DNA of 58,423 nucleotides from the NCBI GenBank assembly GCA_018816335.1, contig JAHIVP010000023.1, positions 1-58,423 on the forward strand. The letters run 5' to 3'. The number at the start of each line of letters is the position of its first letter. Position 1 is the first letter of the stretch. Source of the DNA: Nanobdellota archaeon. GTDB lineage: Archaea > Nanobdellota > Nanobdellia > Pacearchaeales > GW2011-AR1. Below the pieces are notes generated by a model. The model did not search any database. It had not been told where the DNA came from and saw nothing but the letters and a program-made list of their open reading frames with translations. This document shows, piece after piece, positions 40,562 to 48,337 of this stretch. The position numbers were made by a program, and so were the translations under genes.

Positions 40562-40915
40562 ATGAATAGTATTGAAGGAGAAAACGCAAAAGAAGAAATA
40601 GAAGAGATTTTGTCTAAATGTATTTATTGTGGTTTGTGTAATAGTAATTGTGGTGTTTTTAGAATTTTAAAAGAAGAAAAGGTAAGTCCTCGAGGACAGA
40701 TTTTGATTTTGCAAGATGAGATTATTGATAAGATTATTTATGCTTGTAATCTTTGTTTGGCTTGTGAGGAAAAGTGTCCTGTTAATGTTAAGGTTTGTGA
40801 TGCTATTAAGAAAGCTAGGTTTGCTATGGTTGAGAGTGGGAAGGTTTCAAAGGGGAATAAGGAGATTTTGGATAATGTTAGGAAATTTGGGAATGTGCAT
40901 GGGAAAATTTCCTGA
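40562..40915 (+). CDS. 2[4Fe-4S] ferredoxin-like subunit (GlcF N-terminal/HdrC-like)
   Basis: This is 117 aa from ATG 40562 with GGA upstream. Two cluster motifs are visible, CIYCGLCNSNC and ACNLCLACEEKCPVNV, with a short helix in between. It corresponds to the ferredoxin part of GlcF/LutB-like subunits. It is third in the operon. The stop is followed at once by a folded repeat element. Confidence 0.9.
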   Translation: MNSIEGENAKEEIEEILSKCIYCGLCNSNCGVFRILKEEKVSPRGQILILQDEIIDKIIYACNLCLACEEKCPVNVKVCDAIKKARFAMVESGKVSKGNKEILDNVRKFGNVHGKIS

Positions 40916-40920
40916 GCACT

Positions 40921-41024
40921 AAAAACTCTTAGGACTGCGCTTCTAAAAAATTCTAAGGAATTTTTGGAAACTTCAACTCTAAAGAGATTGAAGTCTACGC
41001 GCAGAGTTAATTGAGCGAGTTTTT
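40921..41024 (+). repeat. Branched structured element, copy 1
   Basis: Outer stem AAAAACTC/GAGTTTTT, second stem CTGCGC/GCGCAG, then two hairpins AAAAATTC/GAATTTTT and CTTCAACTCT/AGAGATTGAAG. The core is almost identical to 42814-42883 while the outer stems differ but still pair. It is not coding. Confidence 0.75.
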
Positions 41025-41067
41025 TGTGTGAGAAAATATGGGAATGTTTGGGGGAAGGGAGAATGAG

Positions 41068-41135
41068 AGCAATCAGCTCGGGGCTCGCTGATTGCTTTTT
41101 TGGAGATTTATTAATTGGTAAATTTTAATGATAAG
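41068..41135 (+). repeat. Variable-stem hairpin repeat, copy 5 (loop TCGGGGCTC)
   Basis: AGCAATCAGC/GCTGATTGCT (10 bp) is followed by TTTTTGGAGATTTATTAATT and AAATTTTAATGATAAG. It lies in the 440-nt gap between the ferredoxin and the convergent PC4-like gene. Confidence 0.75.
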
Positions 41136-41214
41136 TGATGGTTGAAATATATTAATATAGAATTTATTAATAAGAAAATTTTATGATAATTTTTATGGAA
41201 AATATAATGGCTAC

Positions 41215-41285
41215 AAACTGGACTTTGTCACAGTTTTTCGCTTAAAGAGTTTATTATCTGGAAAAATTTTAAAGATAGAAGATTA
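41215..41285 (+). repeat. Variable-stem hairpin repeat, copy 6 (loop GACTTTGTC)
   Basis: AAACTG-GACTTTGTC-ACAGTTT is followed by TTCGCTTAAAGAGTTTATTA and AAAAATTTTAAAGATAG. Confidence 0.65.
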
Positions 41286-41354
41286 GTTGGGATAGATGAT
41301 TAAAGAATTAATTATTTGAAATAGGTGGTTATAGAATTATTTAGAAATAATAAA

Positions 41355-41672
41355 TCAAAATTCCTCAACATCTACTTTTTCATCTGTAGGTTTTTCAGTT
41401 GGTGTTTGTTCTGCTGGTGTTTCAGGTTTATTAGCAGAAGAAGATGGTTCTGATTTTTTTAGGTCTCCTAGATCAATAGAATTAATTAATTCTCTGAACT
41501 CTACAAACTTCTCAGCTGGAATACGAGTTCCTGATTTTGTGAATCCTGTATAACGTTCAGATGTTGTGAATTCTCTGATTGTTACTCCTGGATATCCTGC
41601 ATATTCATCTACTCTGACTATTATATCTGTGTCTTCTTTTTTTTGTATTTTTCCTATGTCTTTTTCTACCAT
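41355..41672 (-). CDS. PC4/YdbC-like single-strand nucleic-acid-binding protein
   Basis: This 105-aa protein carries a PC4 fold pattern: TDIIVRVDEYAGYPGVTIREFTTSERYTGFTKSGTRIPAEKFVEFRELINSIDL. A disordered Pro/Glu/Thr tail follows (PSSSANKPETPAEQTPTEKP), similar in style to the S6e tail. PC4 family proteins bind ssDNA and assist transcription. It is monocistronic. Confidence 0.82.
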   Translation of the reverse strand: MVEKDIGKIQKKEDTDIIVRVDEYAGYPGVTIREFTTSERYTGFTKSGTRIPAEKFVEFRELINSIDLGDLKKSEPSSSANKPETPAEQTPTEKPTDEKVDVEEF

Positions 41673-41718
41673 TCTATTAAATTATTATATTATATGGAGT
41701 TTATATAATTTGTTGTGG

Positions 41719-42537
41719 TTAAATCATCATCAAAACACCAGCTAGCAAAACCAATATAGCAAAGATTAAAACAAAATATCCAAAGTTGATTTTTCTTGAG
41801 AGTTTCATTAGTATGTGGATTGTTAGGATTCCAAAGATAAATGAGAAAGCTAGACCTACTAGGGAGAATGAGGTTAGTGTGACGTCTTCAATTGCTAGGA
41901 CAATGTTTCCTAGGAAAACTATTGGTAAAGACATTAGGAATGATAGTTTTAGTGCTGTTGTGTCGTTGAATTTTTTTAAAAGAAGTGTTGAGATTGTTGT
42001 TCCTGAACGAGAGACTCCTGGAAGAACTGCTAGACTTTGCATAATTCCTAAAAGAATTGAGTCAGATTTTTTTATGTCTTTTGATTTTCTTAGAGTTGAA
42101 TCTTGTTTTGATGCTTGAATTTGTATTATTGCTGTGAATAAAAGAAGGATTCCAATTGCAAATGTGATTATTATTCCTGAGATTTCAAAATATTGTTCTA
42201 GTGATTTTAAACCTATTAATATTATTAAACCTAGAACTGAAGTTATGATTGTTGTGATTATTAAGAATTTTAAAACTGATTTTGTTTCGCTTTCTGATTT
42301 TTTATATTGAAAAATAGTTTTTGTTAGTTTCCATACTTGTTTTCTAAAGTAGATTAAAGCTGCAAAAAATGTTCCGAGATGTAGGAAGAGAGCTTGTCTT
42401 ATTACTATGTCCAGATTGGTGTTGTTGAATATGTTTGCGTTTACTAGAAATAGTATTCCTTCTGAGCTTATTGGGAGCCATTCAAATATTCCTTGGAGTG
42501 TTCCTAGGATTATGTATTGAATTAGTTCTGTTACCAT
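41719..42537 (-). CDS. uppP: Undecaprenyl-diphosphatase-like (BacA/UppP) membrane phosphatase
   Basis: This 272-aa protein has about seven transmembrane helices. Catalytic motifs are LQGIFEWLPISSEG (Glu) and LPGVSRSGTTIS. In archaea it should recycle polyprenyl (dolichyl) diphosphate carriers used for surface glycosylation, fitting the sequon-rich surface protein at 54325. The link is inference. Confidence 0.93.
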   Translation of the reverse strand: MVTELIQYIILGTLQGIFEWLPISSEGILFLVNANIFNNTNLDIVIRQALFLHLGTFFAALIYFRKQVWKLTKTIFQYKKSESETKSVLKFLIITTIITSVLGLIILIGLKSLEQYFEISGIIITFAIGILLLFTAIIQIQASKQDSTLRKSKDIKKSDSILLGIMQSLAVLPGVSRSGTTISTLLLKKFNDTTALKLSFLMSLPIVFLGNIVLAIEDVTLTSFSLVGLAFSFIFGILTIHILMKLSRKINFGYFVLIFAILVLLAGVLMMI

Positions 42538-42591
42538 ATTTTAGATTAGAATTAGTAGGTTTTAAGTTTTGTGAAATATGGATGGGATGCT

Positions 42592-42668
42592 AGAGATTGC
42601 CTCCATGGTCGGCAATCTCTTTTTGAGGAATTTATTAATTGGAAAAATTTTAAAGATAGGTTGTGAGT
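42592..42668 (+). repeat. Variable-stem hairpin repeat, copy 7 (loop TCCATGGTC)
   Basis: AGAGATTGCC/GGCAATCTCT (10 bp, perfect) is followed by TTTTGAGGAATTTATTAATT and AAAAATTTTAAAGATAGG. Confidence 0.8.
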
Positions 42669-42730
42669 TTATATAAAAAAGAGATGGGTTGAATATAGAA
42701 ATGTAGTTTCCCCTCCACCCCTTTGACTCA

Positions 42731-42770
42731 ATAACCTCGTAGCTCGGTTATCTTGTTTTAGGAATTTATT
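42731..42770 (+). repeat. Variable-stem hairpin repeat, copy 8 (loop TCGTAGCTC), interrupted
   Basis: ATAACC/GGTTAT is followed by TTTTAGGAATTTATTAA. The rest of the tail (GAAGAAATTTTAATGATAGG) appears only at 42909, after the branched element. The latter seems inserted into this copy. Confidence 0.65.
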
Positions 42771-42801
42771 AACCCTAAAAATCTTCAGGATTTTTGGGCC
42801 A

Positions 42802-42901
42802 CAAAATCCAAGACTACACTTCTAAAAAATTCTAAGGAATTTTTGGAACCTTCAACTCTGAAGAGATTGAAGTCTTTGTGCAGAATTAGTTGAGGATTTT
42901 G
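42802..42901 (+). repeat. Branched structured element, copy 2
   Basis: Outer stem CAAAATCC/GGATTTTG, second stem CTACAC/GTGCAG (one mismatch), same two inner hairpins as copy 1. It lies between the two halves of the copy-8 tail. No gene occupies 42538-42959. Confidence 0.75.
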
Positions 42902-42959
42902 TTGGTGTGAAGAAATTTTAATGATAGGTGATTAGTAGGGAGGTATAAATATAGTTGTA

Positions 42960-43520
42960 TTAAATTATCTCAGCAGAAATTATTTTAACTTCTTCAAGAG
43001 GACGGTCGTTTTGGTCTGTTTGCACTTTAGCTATTTTATCTACTATAATCATTCCTTCTTCTGAGATTTCTCCGAAAGCTGGGTGTTTTGTGTCAAGGAA
43101 GTTGTTGTCTACTAGGTTTATGAAGAATTGTGAGCCTCCTGTGTTTGGGCCTGAGTTTGCCATTGAAATTGTGGCTCTATTGTTTTTGTTTCCTCCAGCA
43201 TGTGTGAATTCATCTTTGATATTATATCCAGGGCCTCCTGTGCCTGTTCCTTGAGGGTCTCCTCCTTGTATCATAAATCCATCTATAATTCTGTGAAAGA
43301 TAACTCCGTTGTAAGTTCCCTCTGAAACTAGTTTTTCAAAGTTTCCTGTTGTGATTGGCATGTCAGAATATAATTCTAGGGTTATATCTCCGTGATTTGT
43401 TTTTAATAAAACTTTTTTTGTTTCTGTGTTTGAATTGTTTGTCATTGTTAAGATTGCTCCTATTGCTATGATTAAAATTATAATTGCTGTTATAAAGATT
43501 GTGGTTTTATTTATTTTCAT
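42960..43520 (-). CDS. Membrane-anchored cyclophilin-type peptidyl-prolyl isomerase
   Basis: This 186-aa protein has an N-terminal anchor (TTIFITAIIILIIAIGAIL) and a cyclophilin domain (VLLKTNHGDITLELYSDMPITTGNFEKLVSEGTYNGVIFHRIIDGFMIQGGDPQGTGTGGPGY ... GSQFFINLVDNNFLD). It probably folds proteins outside the membrane. The catalytic region FHRII and the QFFI segment are intact. A hairpin element lies just upstream. Confidence 0.93.
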   Translation of the reverse strand: MKINKTTIFITAIIILIIAIGAILTMTNNSNTETKKVLLKTNHGDITLELYSDMPITTGNFEKLVSEGTYNGVIFHRIIDGFMIQGGDPQGTGTGGPGYNIKDEFTHAGGNKNNRATISMANSGPNTGGSQFFINLVDNNFLDTKHPAFGEISEEGMIIVDKIAKVQTDQNDRPLEEVKIISAEII

Positions 43521-43548
43521 TTTTGTTTATGATTCTTCCCCTCCTTGA

Positions 43549-43590
43549 CAATTTGATTGAAGTTATATTAAAATTTGTTCAATCAAATTG
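43549..43590 (-). repeat. CAATTTGATTG hairpin element, copy 2
   Basis: The 13-bp stem CAATTTGATTGAA/TTCAATCAAATTG has the flanks CCTCCTTGA and TTTTTATTA. In RNA sense it precedes AAGGAGGGG and the cyclophilin start about 25 nt on. Confidence 0.65.
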
Positions 43591-43688
43591 TTTTTATTAT
43601 CTCCTATATTTTGAAAGATGATGGTTAGATTAGGGGTTAAGGTTATTTGTTTATATTTGATTTTCATTTTTGTTTATATGTTTTTACA

Positions 43689-44042
43689 TTAACATCCTGT
43701 GAGTTGTTTTAATTGAGCTATTGATTTTATTCCTGGGTAGAGTTGGTTGTTTATTTCCCATGTTGGTGTTTTTCTAATTTTTTTGTTTATACAATCTTGG
43801 TTTGCTGTTGTGCAGTCAATAATTGTTAGTTTGTCTAAGTGGGCTAATATTATATTTTTTTGCATTGAACATTCTTCACATTCTCTTGAAGTATAGAGTT
43901 TTGCTTTTGAATATATACAACTGAGATAATTTTCTTGTGAGTTATCTTCTGAATCTTTTTCATCTAGTGAGAGGTTTATTAAAAAAATCAAAATGACTAA
44001 TATAATTGCTGTTATTATTAAAATTAAATTTGATTTCTTCAT
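43689..44042 (-). CDS. Membrane-anchored thioredoxin-like protein
   Basis: This 117-aa protein has an N-terminal membrane segment (LILIITAIILVILIFLI). A reduced thioredoxin-like domain follows with SRECEECSMQK as CxxC, then DCTTANQDCINKKIRKTPTWEINNQLYPG. The latter resembles the domain found with VKOR-type proteins. It is likely part of extracellular disulfide formation. The adjacent cyclophilin and secreted genes fit a protein-folding theme. Confidence 0.78.
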   Translation of the reverse strand: MKKSNLILIITAIILVILIFLINLSLDEKDSEDNSQENYLSCIYSKAKLYTSRECEECSMQKNIILAHLDKLTIIDCTTANQDCINKKIRKTPTWEINNQLYPGIKSIAQLKQLTGC

Positions 44043-44073
44043 GAGATTAAAGACTAAGTAAGTTTAAAAATAT

Positions 44074-44880
44074 TTATAATTCTCCTCGTTGGAGTTTGTC
44101 TAGTTCTGCTTTTTCATTAGCTATTCTTTGTTCGATTTGTTTAATTCTGTCTTCGTTTTTTAATTTGTTAATTTGAGCTTGAGCTTCTTTAATTCTTTTT
44201 TCTGCTTCAATTATTTCTTGTCTTGTTGATATTTCTGATTGTGATAGTTGAGGACTTTTGCCTAGTTTTCTTATGTTTATTTGATTTGGTGATTGAGAAG
44301 TTCTAACTTTTTTTATTACAAAGAATATTACAACAAGACCTACTACTAATCCTATAATTGTGAAGTATACAGTGCTGTTTGAAAAAAAGTCACCAACTTT
44401 TGATACTGCATTTCCTGTAATTCCTGCTGAAGTATCTTCTGTTGTTTCTTCAACTGTTTCTTCTGGAGATTCTATTGGTTCTTCTGGTTCTTCAACTGTT
44501 TCTTCTGGTTCAACTGGAGCTAGAGCAGGGTCTCCTCCTTCTGAAATTGTTGCTTCAAATCCTGGGACCATTTCAATATAATATTGTTTTCCTGTTACAT
44601 ATTCCTCAAATCTTTCTTTTAGGACTTCTCTTTTACCTTGTGTAACTTTTACTATTATATCAATAGCTTCTTGTTCTCCGGGATATACTACTGTTACTTT
44701 TCCTGTTGGTCCTGCGTTTTCATGGAAACTTTTAAAGAATTCATATTTTTCTGTAGCTCCTAATATGTTAATTGTGATATCATAATTAACAACTGTTTTA
44801 ACTGTTATTTCTGTATTTGCTGCAGATGCTACATTAACTAATAATAAAAATAATAAAGTTGTTAGCAATATTTTCCTCAT
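44074..44880 (-). CDS. Secreted/membrane protein with signal peptide, PE-rich linker and coiled coil
   Basis: The 268-aa protein has a signal peptide (MRKILLTTLLFLLLVNVASA) and an outside β-domain (about 22-115). A Glu/Pro repeat linker (EETVEEPEEPIESPEETVEE) and ITGNAV motif follow, then a membrane helix (YFTIIGLVVGLVVIFFVI) and a cytoplasmic coiled coil (AEKRIKEAQAQINKLKNEDRIKQIEQRIANEKAEL). ITGNAV-like words near the membrane occur in many DPANN surface proteins, to my knowledge. Function is unknown. Confidence 0.75.
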   Translation of the reverse strand: MRKILLTTLLFLLLVNVASAANTEITVKTVVNYDITINILGATEKYEFFKSFHENAGPTGKVTVVYPGEQEAIDIIVKVTQGKREVLKERFEEYVTGKQYYIEMVPGFEATISEGGDPALAPVEPEETVEEPEEPIESPEETVEETTEDTSAGITGNAVSKVGDFFSNSTVYFTIIGLVVGLVVIFFVIKKVRTSQSPNQINIRKLGKSPQLSQSEISTRQEIIEAEKRIKEAQAQINKLKNEDRIKQIEQRIANEKAELDKLQRGEL

Positions 44881-44980
44881 TTTATGTTTTTCTTAAGATT
44901 TATTTATTTATAAATATTCCTATAGTTGTTTTTTGAGAAGAGGTAGGAAGATTTTATATAAAATCTTTGAGAAATGAAGA

Positions 44981-45286
44981 TTACTTCATTTCGATTTTAA
45001 TTGAAACAGAACGAGGGATTTGCATTTTCATTACAGTGTGAAGGACTCTGTCATTAGAAGGAAGGTCAATAATTCTTTTGTGGATTCTCATTTCAAAGTT
45101 GTCGAATGTTGCTGTTCCGCTACCACAAGGAGATTTTCTAGTTGTGATTTTCATTTTTTTAGTAGGAAGAGGAATAGGTCCTGAAATATTTATACCAGCA
45201 TTAGTTGCTATATCTTTAATAGAATTGGAAATAAAATTAAGAGCAGTTATATCTGCGCTTTTCAACTTTATTCTTACTTTTGACAT
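44981..45286 (-). CDS. rps10: Ribosomal protein S10 (archaeal type)
   Basis: This is 101 aa from ATG 45286 (MSKVRIKLKSADITALNF). Core motifs are GPIPLPTKKMKITTRKSPCGSGTATFDNFEMRIHKRIIDL and the C-terminal MQIPRSVSIKIE. It is a head protein of the small subunit. It is separate from EF-1α, with which it is usually linked in archaea. Confidence 0.95.
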   Translation of the reverse strand: MSKVRIKLKSADITALNFISNSIKDIATNAGINISGPIPLPTKKMKITTRKSPCGSGTATFDNFEMRIHKRIIDLPSNDRVLHTVMKMQIPRSVSIKIEMK

Positions 45287-45445
45287 TTTGATTTTCATAA
45301 CAGTTTGTTATAATGTTACGTCTAATATTTAGTAAAAAATTTGTTACAGAAAATCAATGATTTTCTGTTCCTGAAATTTACTTAAGATTGTGAGTAAATT
45401 TCAGTTTTTAAAGTTTGCTGTTTGAAATTATTGAGCCACCACCCC

Positions 45446-45525
45446 AAGAAATCAGCTCGGGGCTTACTGATTTCTTTTTAGGAATTTATTAGTTGAAGAG
45501 AATTTATGATAAGTTGGAGGTTGAG
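45446..45525 (+). repeat. Variable-stem hairpin repeat, copy 9 (loop TCGGGGCTT)
   Basis: CCACCACCCC precedes AAGAAATCAG/CTGATTTCTT (10 bp). TTTTTAGGAATTTATTAG and GAATTTATGATAAG follow. It is in the divergent rps10-mgtC gap. Confidence 0.78.
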
Positions 45526-45588
45526 TATAATATTAATTTAGATTGAGAATAAGATTAAGATTATTGTGATTAAAAATAGATTAGTCAG

Positions 45589-45741
45589 GAGCGTGTCTAA
45601 AAATAAATTAAATTCAACATATTTCTACGGCGCAGTTTCATATCTCACCACCATCCCCCAACCCCCCCTCCCGAATGAAGATAAAATTAATGAAACTGCG
45701 TCAATAAAGTAAAAAGTTATTTTGAATTATTAGACACGCTC
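45589..45741. mobile_element. 153-bp MITE with terminal inverted repeats and 9-bp target duplication
   Basis: Terminal repeats GAGCGTGTCTAA/TTAGACACGCTC (12 bp, perfect, with looser pairing continuing inward) are flanked on both sides by ATTAGTCAG (45580-45588 and 45742-45750). An inner pair CGCAGTTTCAT/ATGAAACTGCG encloses a C-rich core. There is no ORF. It is non-autonomous and inserted just upstream of the MgtC-like gene. Confidence 0.88.
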
Positions 45742-45784
45742 ATTAGTCAGATAATTATATAAATAGTTTTTTATTATATTCTTC

Positions 45785-47113
45785 ATGGAGGTGAATATCT
45801 TATTTGACTTTTTGTTAGCATTAGGTATAGGAGCGATTATTGGGTTGGAGAGGGAGATTCAGCAGCAACATGAGAAAGAGAAGGATTTTGCTGGGATTAG
45901 GACATTTATTTTGATTTCTATTTTGGGTTTTTTGTCTGCGTTTATTTCAATTAGGTTATTTGATTCTATTATTACTTTTATTATTGCATTTGCTGTTTTT
46001 GCTCTTTTTATTTCAACTGCTTATGTTATATTGGCTTTGAAAAAGGGAAAGTTTGGGACTACAACTGAGATTGCTGCTTTTATTGCATTTTTATTATCTG
46101 CTGCTGTTGCTTTTGATATTACTAATAATATGAAGTTGGTTGCTGTTGGAGTTGCTGTGATTGTTGCTTCACTTTTGGTTTTGAAAAGAAAGTTACATAA
46201 GTTTGCTGGTGGGATTAAGATTGTTGAGGTTTATGCTGCGATTAAAATGGCTGTGATTAGTATTATTATTTTACCTCTTCTTCCAAATTATAATTATACT
46301 TTGCTTGAGATTCCTATTGTTGATAAGATTGTTGGTTTGTTTCCGAAGATTATTCCTATTGTTGAGCAGCTTGATGTTTTTAATCCATTTAAGATTTGGT
46401 TGATGGTTGTGTTTATTACTGGTTTGAGTTTTATTGGATATATTTTGATTAAAAGTATTGGAATGAATAAGGGAATTAAGTTGACAAGTATTTTAGGTGC
46501 TTTGGTTTCTTCAACAGCTGTGACTGTTTCTTTGTCTGATAAGAGTAAGGGGAAGAAAGTTTATACTCCGTTTGTAATTGGAATTGTGTTGGCTTCTTCG
46601 ATTATGTTTGTTAGAGTTTTAATTGAGATTATTGTTGTTAATCCTTCTTTGTTTCATTTAGCTTTGATTCCGATTGGAGGGATGGCTATAACTGGTTTGT
46701 TAGTTAGTTTTTTATTTAGCAAGTTTATGAAACAGGAAAAAGATGAGAGAATTGATTTGAAGAGTCCGTTTGCAATTGGGCCTGGGATTAAGTTTGGTTT
46801 GTTTTTTGCTTTTATTTTAGTTATCTCTAAATTGTTGTTTATTTTATTTGGGAACTCTGGAATTTTTATTGCTGCTCTGGTTTCTGGGTTGGCTGATGTT
46901 GATGCTATTACTTTGACATTAGCTAGTTTGGCTGCTGGAGGAACAGTGTCTGCTGTTGTTGCTGTTTTAGGGATTACAATTGCTGTTGCTTCTAATACTG
47001 TTGTTAAGGCTGGGATTGCAATGGTAATGGCTGATAAAAGAGTTGGGAAGTGGGTTGCTATTATATTTGCATTAATATTGGCGGTGGGGTTGGGGGTTTT
47101 GTTGTTTTTGTAA
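45785..47113 (+). CDS. MgtC/SapB and DUF4010 membrane protein
   Basis: This 442-aa protein has an N-terminal MgtC-like domain (LLALGIGAIIGLEREIQQQHEKEKDFAGIRTFILISILGF) and a C-terminal DUF4010 membrane domain (GALVSSTAVTVSLSD ... AALVSGLADVDAITLTLASLAAGG). It has about twelve membrane helices. The fusion is a known family whose transport role is unclear. The last codons and stop are duplicated 50 bp downstream. Confidence 0.88.
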   Translation: MEVNILFDFLLALGIGAIIGLEREIQQQHEKEKDFAGIRTFILISILGFLSAFISIRLFDSIITFIIAFAVFALFISTAYVILALKKGKFGTTTEIAAFIAFLLSAAVAFDITNNMKLVAVGVAVIVASLLVLKRKLHKFAGGIKIVEVYAAIKMAVISIIILPLLPNYNYTLLEIPIVDKIVGLFPKIIPIVEQLDVFNPFKIWLMVVFITGLSFIGYILIKSIGMNKGIKLTSILGALVSSTAVTVSLSDKSKGKKVYTPFVIGIVLASSIMFVRVLIEIIVVNPSLFHLALIPIGGMAITGLLVSFLFSKFMKQEKDERIDLKSPFAIGPGIKFGLFFAFILVISKLLFILFGNSGIFIAALVSGLADVDAITLTLASLAAGGTVSAVVAVLGITIAVASNTVVKAGIAMVMADKRVGKWVAIIFALILAVGLGVLLFL

Positions 47114-47164
47114 GTTTCTTATTTGTCGTGGTGGTGGGGTTGGGGGTTTTGTTGTTTTTGTAAG
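47083..47164 (+). repeat. 32-bp direct repeat at the 3' end of the MgtC-like gene
   Basis: Two identical copies start at 47083 and 47133 (GGTGGGGTTGGGGG then TTTTGTTG...). The first encodes the end of the protein and its stop. Both contain G-runs. Confidence 0.9.
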
Positions 47165-47174
47165 AGAAGAACTT

Positions 47175-47240
47175 AAAATCAGGCTTCGCCATGATTTTTC
47201 GTTTAAGAAATTTATTAATTAAAGAAAATTTCATGATAGG
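47175..47240 (+). repeat. Variable-stem hairpin repeat, copy 10 (loop GGCTTCGCC)
   Basis: AAAATCA-GGCTTCGCC-A-TGATTTT is followed by TTCGTTTAAGAAATTTATTA and AAATTTCATGATAGG. Confidence 0.68.
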
Positions 47241-47297
47241 GTTGATTGATTTTGTTCAATTAGATAATAATAAATATTTAGTTGATTAAGATAATTT

Positions 47298-47987
47298 ATG
47301 AATACTTATGTTCGTGGGTTGTGTTTTATTATAATTGTAATATTAATAGTTGTTGTTCCTGGTTTGTTTTATTCTGATGAGATTGAGGGAGATATTGTTG
47401 TTAGGGTTTTAGATGGAGATACTGTTGAAGTTAGTGGAGAAGATCATATTAGATTATTAGGAATTAATGCTCCTGAGAGAGGGATGAAGTTGTATCAGGA
47501 AGCTAAGGATTATTTATTGTTTTTGGAGGGGAAGGAAGTTGAGATGGAGTTTTTTGAAGAAGAGTATGATAAGTATGGAAGGAAGTTGAGGTATGTTTTT
47601 TATAATAATAGAAATATTAATCGTGAGTTGGTTTTGAATGGGCTTGCTAATGTTTTGATTTATCAAGAAGATGATTATAGTGATGAGTTGATTGAAGCTG
47701 AAGATTATGCAAGGGATAATGAGTTAGGAATATGGAAGAAGAGTTTTAGTAAGTGTTCAGATTGTGTTAAGATAGTTTTTGCTAATAAAGATATTGAGTT
47801 TAGAAATAATTGTGGGTTTGGTTGTGATTTATCTGGTTGGAGGGTTAAAGATAGACAGAGACATTATTTTGAATTTGGAGATAGGGTTTTAGAAAAGGGA
47901 GATAATTATGTTTTAGATTGGGATTATGATTCTGAGAATATTTTTGTTTGGGATGGGGTGGGGTTGGTTTATTTTTCAGATAAATAA
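47298..47987 (+). CDS. Secreted thermonuclease-like protein with C-terminal lamin-tail domain
   Basis: The 229-aa protein has an N-terminal signal/anchor (GLCFIIIVILIVVVPGLF) and an SNase domain. Catalytic features are RVLDGDTVEV (Asp), IRLLGINAPERG (Arg, Glu) and YGRKLRYVF (Arg). Residues about 150-229 (IEFRNNCGFGCDLSGWRVKDRQRHYFEFGDRVL) match the lamin-tail fold. It may degrade external DNA or RNA for nucleotide salvage. It overlaps the convergent next gene by 12 nt. Confidence 0.9.
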   Translation: MNTYVRGLCFIIIVILIVVVPGLFYSDEIEGDIVVRVLDGDTVEVSGEDHIRLLGINAPERGMKLYQEAKDYLLFLEGKEVEMEFFEEEYDKYGRKLRYVFYNNRNINRELVLNGLANVLIYQEDDYSDELIEAEDYARDNELGIWKKSFSKCSDCVKIVFANKDIEFRNNCGFGCDLSGWRVKDRQRHYFEFGDRVLEKGDNYVLDWDYDSENIFVWDGVGLVYFSDK

Positions 47988-48284
47988 CTCAATATCAAAC
48001 TTGACAGCTTCTTGTTTGAATTGTTCGCAGAGAGTTGGTTGAGATATGCACCAGTTTTCGCAGATAGCTTTGTTGTCTGGAACAGAACAAAATATCATAC
48101 AGTCTGGGCCTTCACAATGTGGAGACATTGAGATTTGTTCAAAGAGTTCTGAGTTTAGTGAGTCAAGTTGTAGATAGTCTTGTGAGTTGTTGATTATTTT
48201 TTGAGATATTGTTAAGTCTATGAATAATAAGATTATGATTGCTAGGAATATTATTGTGATTGTTATTAAGGTTGTTTTTTTCAT
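47976..48284 (-). CDS. Membrane-anchored Cys-rich small protein
   Basis: This 102-aa protein has an N-terminal anchor (TLITITIIFLAIIILLFIDLTI) and an outside domain with six Cys (PHCEGPDCMIFCSVPDNKAICENWCISQPTLCEQF). It resembles in style the 4484 protein. Its 3' end overlaps the nuclease gene on the other strand. Function is unknown. Confidence 0.65.
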   Translation of the reverse strand: MKKTTLITITIIFLAIIILLFIDLTISQKIINNSQDYLQLDSLNSELFEQISMSPHCEGPDCMIFCSVPDNKAICENWCISQPTLCEQFKQEAVKFDIELFI

Positions 48285-48337
48285 GGGGTTATATAGTGTT
48301 TTAGTTTTATAAACTTATTTGGTTTTTCTCCACCTTA

